Shown here piece by piece: positions 7,411 to 16,900 of a stretch of 32,405 nt of DNA. Every line of letters starts with the position of its first letter. Position 1 is the stretch's first letter. Made by a program: the position numbers and the translations under genes. Source of the DNA: an uncultured Sphingopyxis sp. (lineage in GTDB: Bacteria > Pseudomonadota > Alphaproteobacteria > Sphingomonadales > Sphingomonadaceae); assembly GCA_937873425.1 (NCBI GenBank), contig CALMYE010000216.1:1-32405 (forward strand), written 5' to 3'. The notes beneath the pieces are model-generated. The model ran no database searches. It worked only from the letters and a program-made list of their open reading frames with translations, and was not told where the DNA came from.

Positions 7411-9393
7411 TCACTTCGGCAGGAAGGCCGAGATCCGCCGCAGCATGTCGATGCGCGCCTCGCCCGATTCGAGGCTGTGCGCCAGTTCGGGATATTCGAT
7501 CAGTTCGACGCGCTTGCTCTTCCCCTGAAGCGCACGCCGCATCGTCCGCGCCTGTTCGACATCGACATTCTGGTCGAAAGTTCCGTGGAACATCAAAACC
7601 GGCGCGGTGATGGTATCGGCATTCTGCGCGGGCGAGCCCTGACGCAGATGCGGCCCGGTGCCGAGCATCCGGGTGCGGATATGACCCAGCCCCACCTTGG
7701 CCGATTCGTCGCGCAGTTGTTGGAGGTCGGTGACCGGCGCAATGGCGACGATCGCCTTGAACAGGTCGGGTGCGACCACGCCCGACTGGAGCGCCGCATA
7801 GCCGCCATAGGACCAGCCGACGATCGACAGCCTGGCAGGGTCCGCGCCCTGCCCCGACACCAGCCAGCGCCCGCCGTCGGCGATGTCTCCGATCGCGGTC
7901 GGCCAGCTTTGATAGCCATTGTTCAGGAACCACTGGTCGCCATAGCCCGACGAACCGCGATAATTGGGCTGGAGCACCGCAAAGCCCGACTGCGCGAAAT
8001 ATTGCGACAGCCAGTCGAAACCCCATTCGTCACGCGCCGAAGGCCCGCCGTGTGGCAGCACGATCGCCGGCAGCCCCTTTGCATCACTGCGTCCGGGCGG
8101 CAGGGTCAGATAGCCGGGGACCATCGTGCCGTCGGCGGCGGGGTAAGTGACCGGTTTGACCGGCGACAATTTCAGATTGGCGAGCGAAGGCCGCACTTCG
8201 AGCAGCGGCCGCAATTCCTTCGCGGCCGGCGTGAAGAGAAAATAGGTTCCGGCATCGGTGTCGGAATCGGCGCGGATGACATAGCGGCTCTCGTCCGCCG
8301 CCGCGTCGGCGATCATGATCTGCTTGCCGCCGAGCGCTTTCGACAGGGCCGCGGCCATTTCCGCCAATTTGGGATCGGTGATGACGGCATGCCGCTTTTC
8401 GGTGGCGTAGGAGACGCCGACGATGCGCCCGTCGCGGCCGACGCGCATGACATCGTCGACATCGACCTCGGGATGCGCATAGATGGTGCTGACCGTCCGC
8501 GCGCTGTCAAGCGTCATCGCGACGACCGCCTTGCGCCCGTCGATCTTTTGAAAGCCATAGGCGCGGTTCGTTGCAGGATCGACGGCGACAGGCTCGAACC
8601 CCTCTTCGCTGACAAGGTCGATCTGCGACAGCGGCTCCCATCGCCCACCGCCCCCGGCGCGATAGAAATAGCGCACGACCGATTCATACTGCGACGTATT
8701 GCCCCTCGCCGCCAACGTCGCCATCACGCGGACGTTGCCGTTGCCGTCGGACAGGAAATAGATCGCATCGCGGTTGGGCGCCTCGACGCGGCGCGCGCGG
8801 CCGCTCACCACATCGACCAGATCGACCCCCAGCCCCTGCGCGCTGCTCGCCACATGCGTCGCGATGTTGCTTTCCGGAACATAGCTGCGCGTCATCAGCA
8901 GCGACCCAGTGCCGTCCGAAGACCAGTCGAGCACGCTACCGCCCCGGTAATCGGCATAGAGCGACCGGTCGTTGCGGCGGTTGCTGAGCAGGCGATGCCC
9001 GCCTCCGTCGGCATTGAGCGCGATGATCGAGGTCGCCGAGCGAATGTTGCCGACCACATTGCCCCGCACATAAATCTGGCAGGCGAGCCGTTCGTTGGTC
9101 ACCCAGCCGCACCAGCTGATATTGCCGCCCGACCCGCCGTCGCTCGCCAATATCCGGCGCGGCACGGCGCCTTCGCTCGTGTCGATGGTGAACAGCCGCC
9201 GCGTCCGGTTTACGTCCTGGAAGACATAGGCCAGCCGCTTGCCGTCGGGCGACAGGCTGACGTCGATGATCGATTCCATCGCGCCGAAATGCGTGGCGAC
9301 GCCCGCCCCCTGCGCATGCGCCGGCGTGGTGGCCGGCAAGACCGCCAAAGCCAGGGCCGACAGGCCCGATACTGCTGTTCTCATTGAAATCAT
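7411..9393 (-). CDS. Secreted S9 family (prolyl oligopeptidase-like) serine peptidase
   Basis: A 660-residue exported peptidase of the acylaminoacyl-peptidase/dipeptidyl-peptidase group. The start at ATG 9393 is chosen because GGGGGA lies just upstream; the ATG at 9384 and at 9411 are in-frame alternatives. Residues 1-28 form a signal peptide (SALALAVLPATTPAHA). The middle is a beta-propeller (SPDGKRLAYVFQD and similar WD-like repeats). The C-terminal alpha/beta hydrolase domain has the triad Ser528 in GWSYGGY, Asp607 in GTFDQNVD and His639 in ELAHSLES. Probable role is periplasmic peptide degradation. Substrate preference is not visible. Confidence 0.93.
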   Translation of the reverse strand: MISMRTAVSGLSALALAVLPATTPAHAQGAGVATHFGAMESIIDVSLSPDGKRLAYVFQDVNRTRRLFTIDTSEGAVPRRILASDGGSGGNISWCGWVTNERLACQIYVRGNVVGNIRSATSIIALNADGGGHRLLSNRRNDRSLYADYRGGSVLDWSSDGTGSLLMTRSYVPESNIATHVASSAQGLGVDLVDVVSGRARRVEAPNRDAIYFLSDGNGNVRVMATLAARGNTSQYESVVRYFYRAGGGGRWEPLSQIDLVSEEGFEPVAVDPATNRAYGFQKIDGRKAVVAMTLDSARTVSTIYAHPEVDVDDVMRVGRDGRIVGVSYATEKRHAVITDPKLAEMAAALSKALGGKQIMIADAAADESRYVIRADSDTDAGTYFLFTPAAKELRPLLEVRPSLANLKLSPVKPVTYPAADGTMVPGYLTLPPGRSDAKGLPAIVLPHGGPSARDEWGFDWLSQYFAQSGFAVLQPNYRGSSGYGDQWFLNNGYQSWPTAIGDIADGGRWLVSGQGADPARLSIVGWSYGGYAALQSGVVAPDLFKAIVAIAPVTDLQQLRDESAKVGLGHIRTRMLGTGPHLRQGSPAQNADTITAPVLMFHGTFDQNVDVEQARTMRRALQGKSKRVELIEYPELAHSLESGEARIDMLRRISAFLPK

Positions 9394-9535
9394 TGCGTCC
9401 CCCGGCTTCATACTCCGCCCGCAAGCTGACGTGCCGGTCCCGTTTGTCAAGTGTTCCACTCCCCCTTCGTCTTGCATCGGCCGGGCAGCGCTGGCACAAG
9501 CCCCGGCATCGTCCATGCTGTGCCAAGGATCATCC

Positions 9536-11212
9536 ATGCTTCGCTTCCCCAGAATCGCCGCGGTCGCCGCGGCGCTGCTTACCGTTTCCGCCTGCGGCGG
9601 CGACAAGGCCGAAACCGCGCCCGCCATCCCCGACGTCGAAATTCCCGAAATCTCGCTGAAGACGATGCAGGACGTCGTCGGCGCGCTCGCTTCGGACGAA
9701 TTCGAGGGCCGCGCGCCCGGCACTGCGGGCGAGGCGAAAACCGTCGCGCTGCTGATCGAGCGCTTCAAGGCCGCCGGGCTCGAACCCGGCAACAACGGCA
9801 GCTGGACGCAGGACGTGCCGCTGGTCGAGATCACCGCGGAGAATGTCTCGCCGCTGACCTTCGCCGGGGGCAAGGCGCCGCTTTCGCTGGCCTATGGCAG
9901 CGATTTCGTCGCGGGCAGCTATCGCGTCCAGCCCAAGGCCGAGGTCAAGGACAGCGACGTCGTCTTCGTCGGCTATGGCATCAACGCCCCCGAAAAGGGC
10001 TGGAACGACTATGCCGGACTCGACGTCAAGGGCAAGACCGTGGTCATCCTGGTCAACGATCCCGACTGGGAGGTGAAGGAGCCGCGCGGCGAGTTCAACG
10101 GCCGGGCGATGACCTATTACGGCCGCTGGACCTATAAATATGAGGAAGCCGCGCGGCAGGGCGCCGCCGCCGCGCTGATCGTCCACGACACAGAGCCCGC
10201 CGCCTATGGCTGGAACGTCGTCCAGTCGAGTTGGACCGGCACCCAATATCTGGCGGCGAGCGAAAACAACGGCGCCGACCAGACCGCCGCCAACGGCTGG
10301 ATTCAGCTGCCCAAGGCGCGCGAGCTGTTCGCGGGCGCGGGGCTGGACTTCGACCAGCTGCGCAACGCCGCCAAGAAAAAGGGCTTCAAGCCCGTGGCGC
10401 TGACCGGCGTCAAGGCATCGCTGAGCTTCGACAACAAGATCGCGCGCAAGCAGTCGAAGAATGTCATCGGCGTGCTGCCGGGCGCCAAGCGGCCCGACGA
10501 ATATGTGCTCTACACCGCGCATTGGGACCATCTCGGCAAGTGCGAGCCGGTGGACGGCGACGGCATCTGCAACGGCGCGATCGACAATGCGACCGGCACC
10601 GCCGCGCTCGTCGCGATCGCCGAGGCGAACAAGAAGGCCGGCGCGCCCGACCGCAGCCTGGTCTTCCTCGCCGTCACCGCCGAGGAATCGGGCTTGCTCG
10701 GGTCGAAGTATTATGCCGAGAATCCCGTGTTCCCGCTCGCCAAAACGGTCGGCGGCGTCAACATGGACGCGCTGTCGGGCGCCGGAGCGGCGCGCGACAT
10801 CATCGTCATCGGGCGCGGCAAGTCGGAACTCGAAGCCTATCTGGAAAAGGCGGTCGCGATGGACAATCGCGTCATCGTCAACGAACCGACGCCCGAAAAG
10901 GGCTTCTACTACCGCTCCGACCATTTCAGCCTCGCCAAGCTGGGCGTGCCGATGATCTATTTCGACGGCGGCGAGGATCTGGTCGACGGCGGCACCGCGG
11001 CGGGCAAGGCGTGGGCCGAGGCCTATACGGAGAAACATTATCACGCGCCGTCGGACGACATGAACGCGATCACCAGCTGGGACGGCATGATGGCGGACCT
11101 GCGCCTCTATTACGCCGTCGGCCGGATGCTCGCCATGACCACCGCCTGGCCGAACTGGAACGAGGGCGACGAATTCCGGGCGATCCGCGACGCGTCGCTC
11201 GCGGCGAAATAA
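9536..11212 (+). CDS. M28 family zinc aminopeptidase, lipoprotein
   Basis: A 558-residue membrane-anchored peptidase. The signal peptide ends in a lipobox with Cys20 (LTVSAC/GG). A PA-like domain interrupts the fold at about residues 130-290. The M28 catalytic set is complete: H329, D350, E383 (base), E384, D411 and H463, in AHWDHLG, GAIDNATG, TAEESG, NMDA and YRSDHF. The ATG at 9536 follows AAGGAT. A TGGCACA/TGTGCCA inverted repeat (9492-9525) lies just upstream. Divergent from the S9 peptidase, suggesting joint use in peptide scavenging. It is the first gene of the run that continues into aguA. Confidence 0.93.
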   Translation: MLRFPRIAAVAAALLTVSACGGDKAETAPAIPDVEIPEISLKTMQDVVGALASDEFEGRAPGTAGEAKTVALLIERFKAAGLEPGNNGSWTQDVPLVEITAENVSPLTFAGGKAPLSLAYGSDFVAGSYRVQPKAEVKDSDVVFVGYGINAPEKGWNDYAGLDVKGKTVVILVNDPDWEVKEPRGEFNGRAMTYYGRWTYKYEEAARQGAAAALIVHDTEPAAYGWNVVQSSWTGTQYLAASENNGADQTAANGWIQLPKARELFAGAGLDFDQLRNAAKKKGFKPVALTGVKASLSFDNKIARKQSKNVIGVLPGAKRPDEYVLYTAHWDHLGKCEPVDGDGICNGAIDNATGTAALVAIAEANKKAGAPDRSLVFLAVTAEESGLLGSKYYAENPVFPLAKTVGGVNMDALSGAGAARDIIVIGRGKSELEAYLEKAVAMDNRVIVNEPTPEKGFYYRSDHFSLAKLGVPMIYFDGGEDLVDGGTAAGKAWAEAYTEKHYHAPSDDMNAITSWDGMMADLRLYYAVGRMLAMTTAWPNWNEGDEFRAIRDASLAAK

Positions 11213-11224
11213 GCGGACGGCGCC

Positions 11225-12208
11225 ATGACCCTGCGCATGGCGGCCGAATGGGCGCCGCACGAGGCGGTGTGGATCGGCTTTCCACACCTCGACGCGGAAT
11301 GGCCGGGCGCGATCGACCTTGCGCGGCGGGACGTCGCGGCCTTCGCCAATGCCGTCCATGATGGCGGGCGCGGCGAGGAGGTGCGGCTGGTCGTCAACGA
11401 CGAGCGCCAGGCGGAGATTGCGGCGAAGCTGGTCGATGCGGGCGTGCGCATCCTGATCCAGCCGCTCGGCGACATCTGGCTGCGCGACACGGGGCCGATC
11501 GTCGCCGGCACCGGCGCCGCGCGGCGCGCGCGCAATTTCCGCTTCAACTGGTGGGGCGAGAAATTCGTCATGCCGGGCGATCAGGAGGTCGGCGCCGCAC
11601 TCGCCGCCGACAGCGGGCTGCCGGTCGACGAACAGGACTGGGTGCTGGAGGGCGGCGGGATCGACGTCGACGGCACCGGCCTTTGCGTCACCACCGAGGA
11701 ATGCCTGCTCAACCTCAACCGCAATCCGTCGCTGACGCGCGGGGACATCGAAGTGCGGCTGCACCAGTCGCTCGGGATCGAGCGGCTGCTGTGGCTCGGC
11801 GAGGGGCTGGTCGGCGACCATACCGACGGCCATGTCGACAATCTCGCGCGCTTCGTCGGCGAAGGGCGGCTGGCGATCCCGGCCGCGGCGGGCAGCGACG
11901 ATCCCAATGCCGAAATCTATGCCGACGCGCGCGCGCGGACGCGGGACTTCGGCGGAGTCGAGATCGTCGACCTTCCCTCGCCCGGCCGCGTCGAGGTGGA
12001 CGGCGAGATCGCGGCGGCGAGCTATATGAACTTCTATATCGGCAACAGCAGCGTCGTCGTGCCGACCTATGGCGCGGCGAACGATGCAGCGGCGGTCGAT
12101 GCGCTCGCCGCGCTCTTTCCCGGCCGCCGCGCGGTCGGCATCGATGCGCGCGGGATCATCGTCGGCGGCGGCAGCTTTCATTGCTCGAGCCAGCAGCTTC
12201 CGGCATAG
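11225..12208 (+). CDS. aguA: Agmatine deiminase
   Basis: Hydrolyses agmatine to N-carbamoylputrescine and ammonia. The 327-residue protein has the guanidine-modifying enzyme signatures: AAEWAPHEAVWIGFPH at the N-terminus, DIWLRDTGPI, EGGGIDVDG, GDHTDGHVDN (H199, D201, H203) and the nucleophile Cys320 in GGGSFHCSSQQ. It starts 12 bases after the M28 gene and is followed after 7 bases by the next pathway enzyme, so it is part of one transcription unit. It is slightly shorter than plant agmatine iminohydrolase, normal for bacteria. Confidence 0.95.
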   Translation: MTLRMAAEWAPHEAVWIGFPHLDAEWPGAIDLARRDVAAFANAVHDGGRGEEVRLVVNDERQAEIAAKLVDAGVRILIQPLGDIWLRDTGPIVAGTGAARRARNFRFNWWGEKFVMPGDQEVGAALAADSGLPVDEQDWVLEGGGIDVDGTGLCVTTEECLLNLNRNPSLTRGDIEVRLHQSLGIERLLWLGEGLVGDHTDGHVDNLARFVGEGRLAIPAAAGSDDPNAEIYADARARTRDFGGVEIVDLPSPGRVEVDGEIAAASYMNFYIGNSSVVVPTYGAANDAAAVDALAALFPGRRAVGIDARGIIVGGGSFHCSSQQLPA

Positions 12209-12215
12209 GGGCGGC

Positions 12216-13067
12216 ATGACCCGCACCATCACCGTCGCCGCGCTGCAATTGCCCCTGCCCGGCCCCGTCCAGCCGAACATCGACGCCGTCGCCGCGCTGG
12301 TCGAGGAGGCGGCCGCGAAAGGCGCGCAGGTGATCCTGCCGCCCGAACTCTTCGAGGGCCCCTATTTCTGCCAGGTCGAAGATGAGGAACTGTTCGCCAG
12401 CGCCCGCCCGGCCGCCGAGCATCCGAGCGTCCTTGCCATGCAGACGCTCGCCGCGAAGCTGAACGTCGCGATCCCGGCCAGCTTCTTCGAGAAGGACGGG
12501 CCGCATTATTACAACAGCCTCGCGATGATCGGCCCCGACGGCGGCATCATGGGCATCTATCGCAAGAGCCACATCCCCGACGGGCCGGGCTATGAGGAGA
12601 AATATTATTTCCGCCCCGGCAACACCGGGTTCAAGGTGTGGGACGTTTTCGGCACCCGCATCGGCGTCGGCGTCTGCTGGGACCAGTGGTATCCCGAAAC
12701 CGCGCGCGCGATGGCGCTGATGGGGGCGGAACTGCTCTTCTATCCGACCGCGATCGGGTCGGAGCCCTATGACGCCGACCTCGACACGAGCCGCATGTGG
12801 CGCCGCGCGATGCAGGGCCATGCGGTGTCCAACTGCATGCCGGTGATCGCCGCCAATCGCATCGGCGTGGAGGGCGAAGCGAATTTCTATGGCCACAGCT
12901 TCATCAGCGACGAATGGGGCGACCTGGCGCAGCAGTTCGGCGCCGGTGAGACCGGCGTGCTGGTCGAAACGATCGACCTGGACCGCGCCGCGAAGCACCG
13001 CGCCGGCATGGGCTTCTTCCGCGACCGGCGGCCGCAGCTTTACGGCCGGCTGGTCGAGGACATCTGA
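12216..13067 (+). CDS. aguB: N-carbamoylputrescine amidase
   Basis: A nitrilase-superfamily enzyme that hydrolyses N-carbamoylputrescine to putrescine, CO2 and ammonia. It completes the agmatine route begun by AguA. The catalytic triad is Glu44 (LPPELFEGPYF), Lys117 (IYRKSHIPDGPGY) and Cys154 (GVCWDQWYPE). Its 283 residues are the family length. The ATG at 12216 was chosen because family homology begins at TRTITVAALQ. It is seven bases downstream of aguA. Confidence 0.95.
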   Translation: MTRTITVAALQLPLPGPVQPNIDAVAALVEEAAAKGAQVILPPELFEGPYFCQVEDEELFASARPAAEHPSVLAMQTLAAKLNVAIPASFFEKDGPHYYNSLAMIGPDGGIMGIYRKSHIPDGPGYEEKYYFRPGNTGFKVWDVFGTRIGVGVCWDQWYPETARAMALMGAELLFYPTAIGSEPYDADLDTSRMWRRAMQGHAVSNCMPVIAANRIGVEGEANFYGHSFISDEWGDLAQQFGAGETGVLVETIDLDRAAKHRAGMGFFRDRRPQLYGRLVEDI

Positions 13068-13072
13068 ACACC

Positions 13073-13753
13073 ATGTCACAAGAGACGGAAAAGATGGACA
13101 TTCCCGACGACATCTTCACCGAGCCCGAGGATGTCGATCCCGACACACTCGCCAATCTCGGCCCGCTGCGCCGTCTCGCCGGCGTGTGGGAGGGGCAGCG
13201 CGGGGTCGACGTCAACCCCAAGGCCGACGGCCCCGAAACGCGCGAATATTACGAACGGATCGAGATGCAGCCGATCGATCCGCAGGCGAACGGGCCGCAG
13301 CTTTTCTATGGGCTGCGCTATCATGTCCATATCAACACGCGCGAGGAGGCGATCAGTTTTCACGACCAGGTCGGATACTGGCTCTACGAGCCCGCGACCG
13401 GGCTGATCCTCCAGACGCTGGCGATCCCGCGCGGGCAGATCGCGATCGCGTCGGGGCATGCCGCGCCCGATGCCGACCGGCTGCTGCTCCGCGCCGAGCG
13501 CGGGCGAACCGACTATGGCATCTGCTCGACGAGCTTCCTCGAAGCCGCCTTTCGCACCGACAGCTATGAAATCACGGTCGAATTCCATGACGACGGGTCG
13601 TGGAGCTATGTCACCGACACCATGCTGGCGGTGAAGGGCACCGACGCCCCTTTCCTGCATCGCGACCATAATCATCTGGTGAAGATCGCGGAGCCGGACC
13701 TCAACCCCTGGGCGAAAATCGCGCGCGGCGACGCACCGCCCGCCAAGGGCTGA
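13073..13753 (+). CDS. Nitrobindin/FABP-like heme-binding beta-barrel protein
   Basis: A 226-residue protein, ATG five bases after aguB. After an acidic N-terminal tail comes LGPLRRLAGVWEGQRG (29-44), the GxWxGxxG opening of the nitrobindin/THAP4-type beta-barrel. The body has alternating beta-strand patterns (LFYGLRYHVHI, GYWLYEPATGLILQTLAIPRG) and the C-terminal HRDHNHLVKI supplies histidines where nitrobindins ligate heme. Members bind heme or nitric oxide, or fatty acid-like ligands. A role in polyamine metabolism is not known; the link is only operon position. The assignment to the barrel family is firmer than the heme claim. Confidence 0.75.
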   Translation: MSQETEKMDIPDDIFTEPEDVDPDTLANLGPLRRLAGVWEGQRGVDVNPKADGPETREYYERIEMQPIDPQANGPQLFYGLRYHVHINTREEAISFHDQVGYWLYEPATGLILQTLAIPRGQIAIASGHAAPDADRLLLRAERGRTDYGICSTSFLEAAFRTDSYEITVEFHDDGSWSYVTDTMLAVKGTDAPFLHRDHNHLVKIAEPDLNPWAKIARGDAPPAKG

Positions 13754-13793
13754 AACGGACCCGCGGGAACGGAAGCATGAGCCGGAACGAACA

Positions 13794-13819
13794 AGGGCGA
13801 GCCACCGTGGACTCGCCCT
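13794..13819. terminator. Hairpin after the nitrobindin-like gene and next to the tRNA-like end
   Basis: AGGGCGAG (13794-13801) and CTCGCCCT (13812-13819) form an 8-bp stem with a 10-base loop. On the minus strand the stem is followed by TTGTTCG, so it looks like the terminator of a minus-strand gene, directly after the tRNA-like 3' end at 13821-13846. It may also stop the aguAB transcript coming from the left. The T-tract is weak on both sides. Confidence 0.5.
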
Positions 13820-13820
13820 A

Positions 13821-13850
13821 TGACCCCAAAAGGGACTCGAACCCCTGACG
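13821..13850 (-). other. tRNA 3'-end-like remnant (T-arm without the rest of the tRNA)
   Basis: On the minus strand the 17 bases at 13846-13830 read AGGGGTTCGAGTCCCTT: a T-arm with a five-pair stem (one G-T) and the canonical loop TTCGAGT. It is followed by TTGGGGTCA like an acceptor 3' strand, then by a hairpin. I could not find a matching 5' acceptor strand, D-arm or proper anticodon arm in the 100 bases before it, so a complete tRNA is not supported. The rest of the 189-base gap between genes (13754-13942) shows nothing else beyond a short CCGC/GCGG hairpin at 13930-13942. Confidence 0.45.
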
Positions 13851-13942
13851 GCACCAAAATCTGCCGCTCATCATCAATCAAGGCCGCGGAAACCTTAGCC
13901 GAACGCGCCGGAATTCGCAAGGAAATTCGCCGCTTTTCGCGG

Positions 13943-16900
13943 TCAGACGGGCCGATTGTCGCGCCGGATCAGGAAGCGCGGCGCCTTGATGACATTGGCC
14001 GGCGACACCTGCTCGACCAGATTGTCCGCGGCGACCCACAGATAGCGTTCGACATTGCCGAGATCGCGCGCCGGCTGCACCGCGATGCCGATCCGCCCGA
14101 TCGCGATCCGGTTGTCGGAGATCTTGAGATAGGCGCCGATATCGCCCCACACGCGGATGCCGTGGTTGAAGGGAGTCTTGGTCCGCTGTCCCGCCCAGTC
14201 GAGCGTGTTGCGCTGGATGCGGACGGTATCGGCATTGCCGACGAACAGCCCCATCGGCACATAGACCTCGTCGGCGGGCTTGCGCAGCGACAGGTGATTG
14301 CCGGCGATCACGACCTCGCCGGTGCGCCTGATCCGCGGGTCGCGGTCGCTGATGCCGACATGGACGCCGCGGACGAAGCCATAGACCTTGTTGCCGCGCA
14401 CCCGCACCGTCGTCAGCAGGCTTCCGCCGCAGGTGATCGCCTGCCGCGCATAGCTCGGCATCTCGCTGGTGAAGCGGGCGAACCAGGCCACCGCCGAGGG
14501 CAGCGGCGCGCGGAACGCCTCATCGGTCCCCATGCGCACGGCAAGCTGGCGCAGGTGACGGATCAGCGCGGCGGCATCGCCCCGGTTCATCCCGCCAACC
14601 AGCATCGGCGCCATTCGCATCGCCCGGGTCCAGTCGGCCTGGTTGATCGGCGAATCGAAGGCGACCGACACCGATCCCGCGGTGACCGTCACCTTGCCGG
14701 CACCCCCGCGATCGGGAGGCACGCGCTCGCCGGCACCGCGCTCGGGGGCGATGCGCTCGTTGCGCACGGCCGGCTCGCCGATCAGGACGAGCGCGCGGCG
14801 GACCTCGGCATCGACCGCCGCCATCCGCGTATCGCCGATGCGCGTGTTCAGCGTGCGGATCGTGCGGCTGAAGGTCGGCGAGCGGTCGGGGTCGGCGATC
14901 ACCACGTCGCTCAGCCGTTTGATATAGGATTGCACGCCCGCGATGGTGCGGCGCTCGTCGTCGCGCGGCGGCTCGGCGGCGAACAGCCGGTCCCATTCGT
15001 CCTGCGGCATCGGCGATTCGAAGGTCGCGACCAATGTCCCCAGCTGAAGGACGCGGGTCGGCCCGCCCCTGGCTTCGACCTCGGCGGGATCGGCGACCAG
15101 GATCAGGCCCAGGCTCTTGCGCCAGCGCGCCGCTTCGAGCTGGCGCCCGGGCGACAGCCCCGCCTTGCCCGGCACCACCGCCAGCTCATTGTCGGCGATT
15201 ATCGTGTTCACCGCGTCGGCGACGAGGATGCCGTCCTGCGCCAGCCCGATCGCGAGCCGGTTGCGCACGACATGCACCGACGCGAGCGGCCGCTCCGCCG
15301 CACCGCGGATGGTGAGGCCGGTGCGCTCGGTCTCCGCCCCGCCGCCGCAGCGCAGCGACAGGCCCGACACGTCGACCACCGGCGTGTCGAGGATGGTCAC
15401 CACGCCCTGCCGGTCGGCGATCTTGCCGATCGCGCCCGAACCGTCGGGCGCCGCGATATCGAGGTCGCGCAGCGTCACGCTCGCGCAGCCCTCGAAATGC
15501 AGCGCGCATTCGGCGCGGTTGGCGACGATCCGCGTGCCGCCGCCGGCGCCGTGGATCGACAGATGCCCCTTGCCCCTGATCTCGACCCGCTCGGCGGTTT
15601 CATAAAGGCCGCGCTGGAAACAGATGCTCGCATCCTCGCCGTCCTTGATCGCCTTCAGGATCGCGACCCAGTCGCTGCCCTCAGTGACGATATAGGTCGA
15701 ACAGCCGGCCTGCGCCTGATTGGCGAGCTTCTCGATCGCCTTCTGGACCGTGTTTTCGCCCGCCAGCGACGGCGTGTTGGCGGGGTCGAAGGAGATGGCC
15801 GCCGCCGTGTCGAGGCGCGCGGTGAAATATATGGGGAGATGCGTCGGAACGCCCGCCGCGTCGAGCAGGCGCGCCGTGACCGTCTGCACCGGCATCGCCG
15901 CATCGAGCGCCCACGCGATCGAGGCGACGCCGTCGGGGCCGGTCGTCGCCCTACGCTTCCTGAGATTGTCGGCGACCGCGCCGAGCCGCCCGTCGCCGTC
16001 GACGATCTCATACTCCACCTCCAGCCCCGCCAGCGGCGTCCTGCCGCGGATCACCCCGACGCGCAGCGGCGCGGCGAGCGGGATGCGGTTCGCGGGCGCC
16101 AGCGGGTCGGGCATCGCCTCCTGCCCGTCGCCGCCGAGATAGAGGAAGCTGCGCAGCGCCGTCAGCGGCGGAAACAGGTTGCGGCAGTCGCTGACGACGC
16201 TCCAGCTGCCGCCCGCGTCGCGGTTGACGAGCGCGAGCGCGGCGTAATGATGGACGACGCCCTTGGGCGGCAGCAGCGCCTCCGCGCCCGTCGCCTCGTC
16301 CTCCGGCCATTCGATCGTCGCGGCGAGCGAGCGCGCCGGTATCTGCCAATGGTCGCCGGTCGCGAGGCGGCCCGCGGCGAATTGCACCTCGATCCCCTGT
16401 TCCACCGCCGCCCACTGGCCCGGCGCGATGTCGGCCGGAAGCCCGCCTTCCCAGCGTCGCACGATCCCCTTCGCGGGCAGGACGGAAAGATCGGGGGCGC
16501 TGCCGCTGGTCAGCGCGGCGAGCGTTTCGGGGTGGCGCACCTCGCCCAGGCTGACGCGCGTGCCGTTGATATCGGACAGCCGCGCGAAGAAGCCGGGCTG
16601 TCCCTTGAGCCGTCGCGCCTCGTCGAGAATCTCGACCCAGTCGTCCTTGCGCAGCGCGCCCGGTTCGTCGGGACCGAGGCTGTCGAGCAGCAGCGCGCCA
16701 TTGTCGATCTCGGCATAGCGGGCCTCGCGCCCGCCATTGTCGCGCGACCATTTCCAGCGCCCGCCGGCCGCGCCGCCATTGTGGACCTCGATGCGATAGA
16801 GATGATTCTCCAGGCTGCGATAGCCGCCCGTCGCCGGCAGCGCGCAGGGATCGGCAACCGCCGCCGCGGGCCGCGCGCGCGCCGCCATGCGGCCCGGCGC

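Noticed and set aside
9530-12280. A 916-codon minus-strand frame over the M28 and aguA genes
   Set aside because: It overlaps two genes with complete catalytic residues on the plus strand, and its translation has no family features.
13821-13942. A complete tRNA or tmRNA gene
   Set aside because: Only the T-arm and a tail are recognisable. No paired 5' acceptor strand, D-arm or regular seven-base anticodon loop could be fitted.
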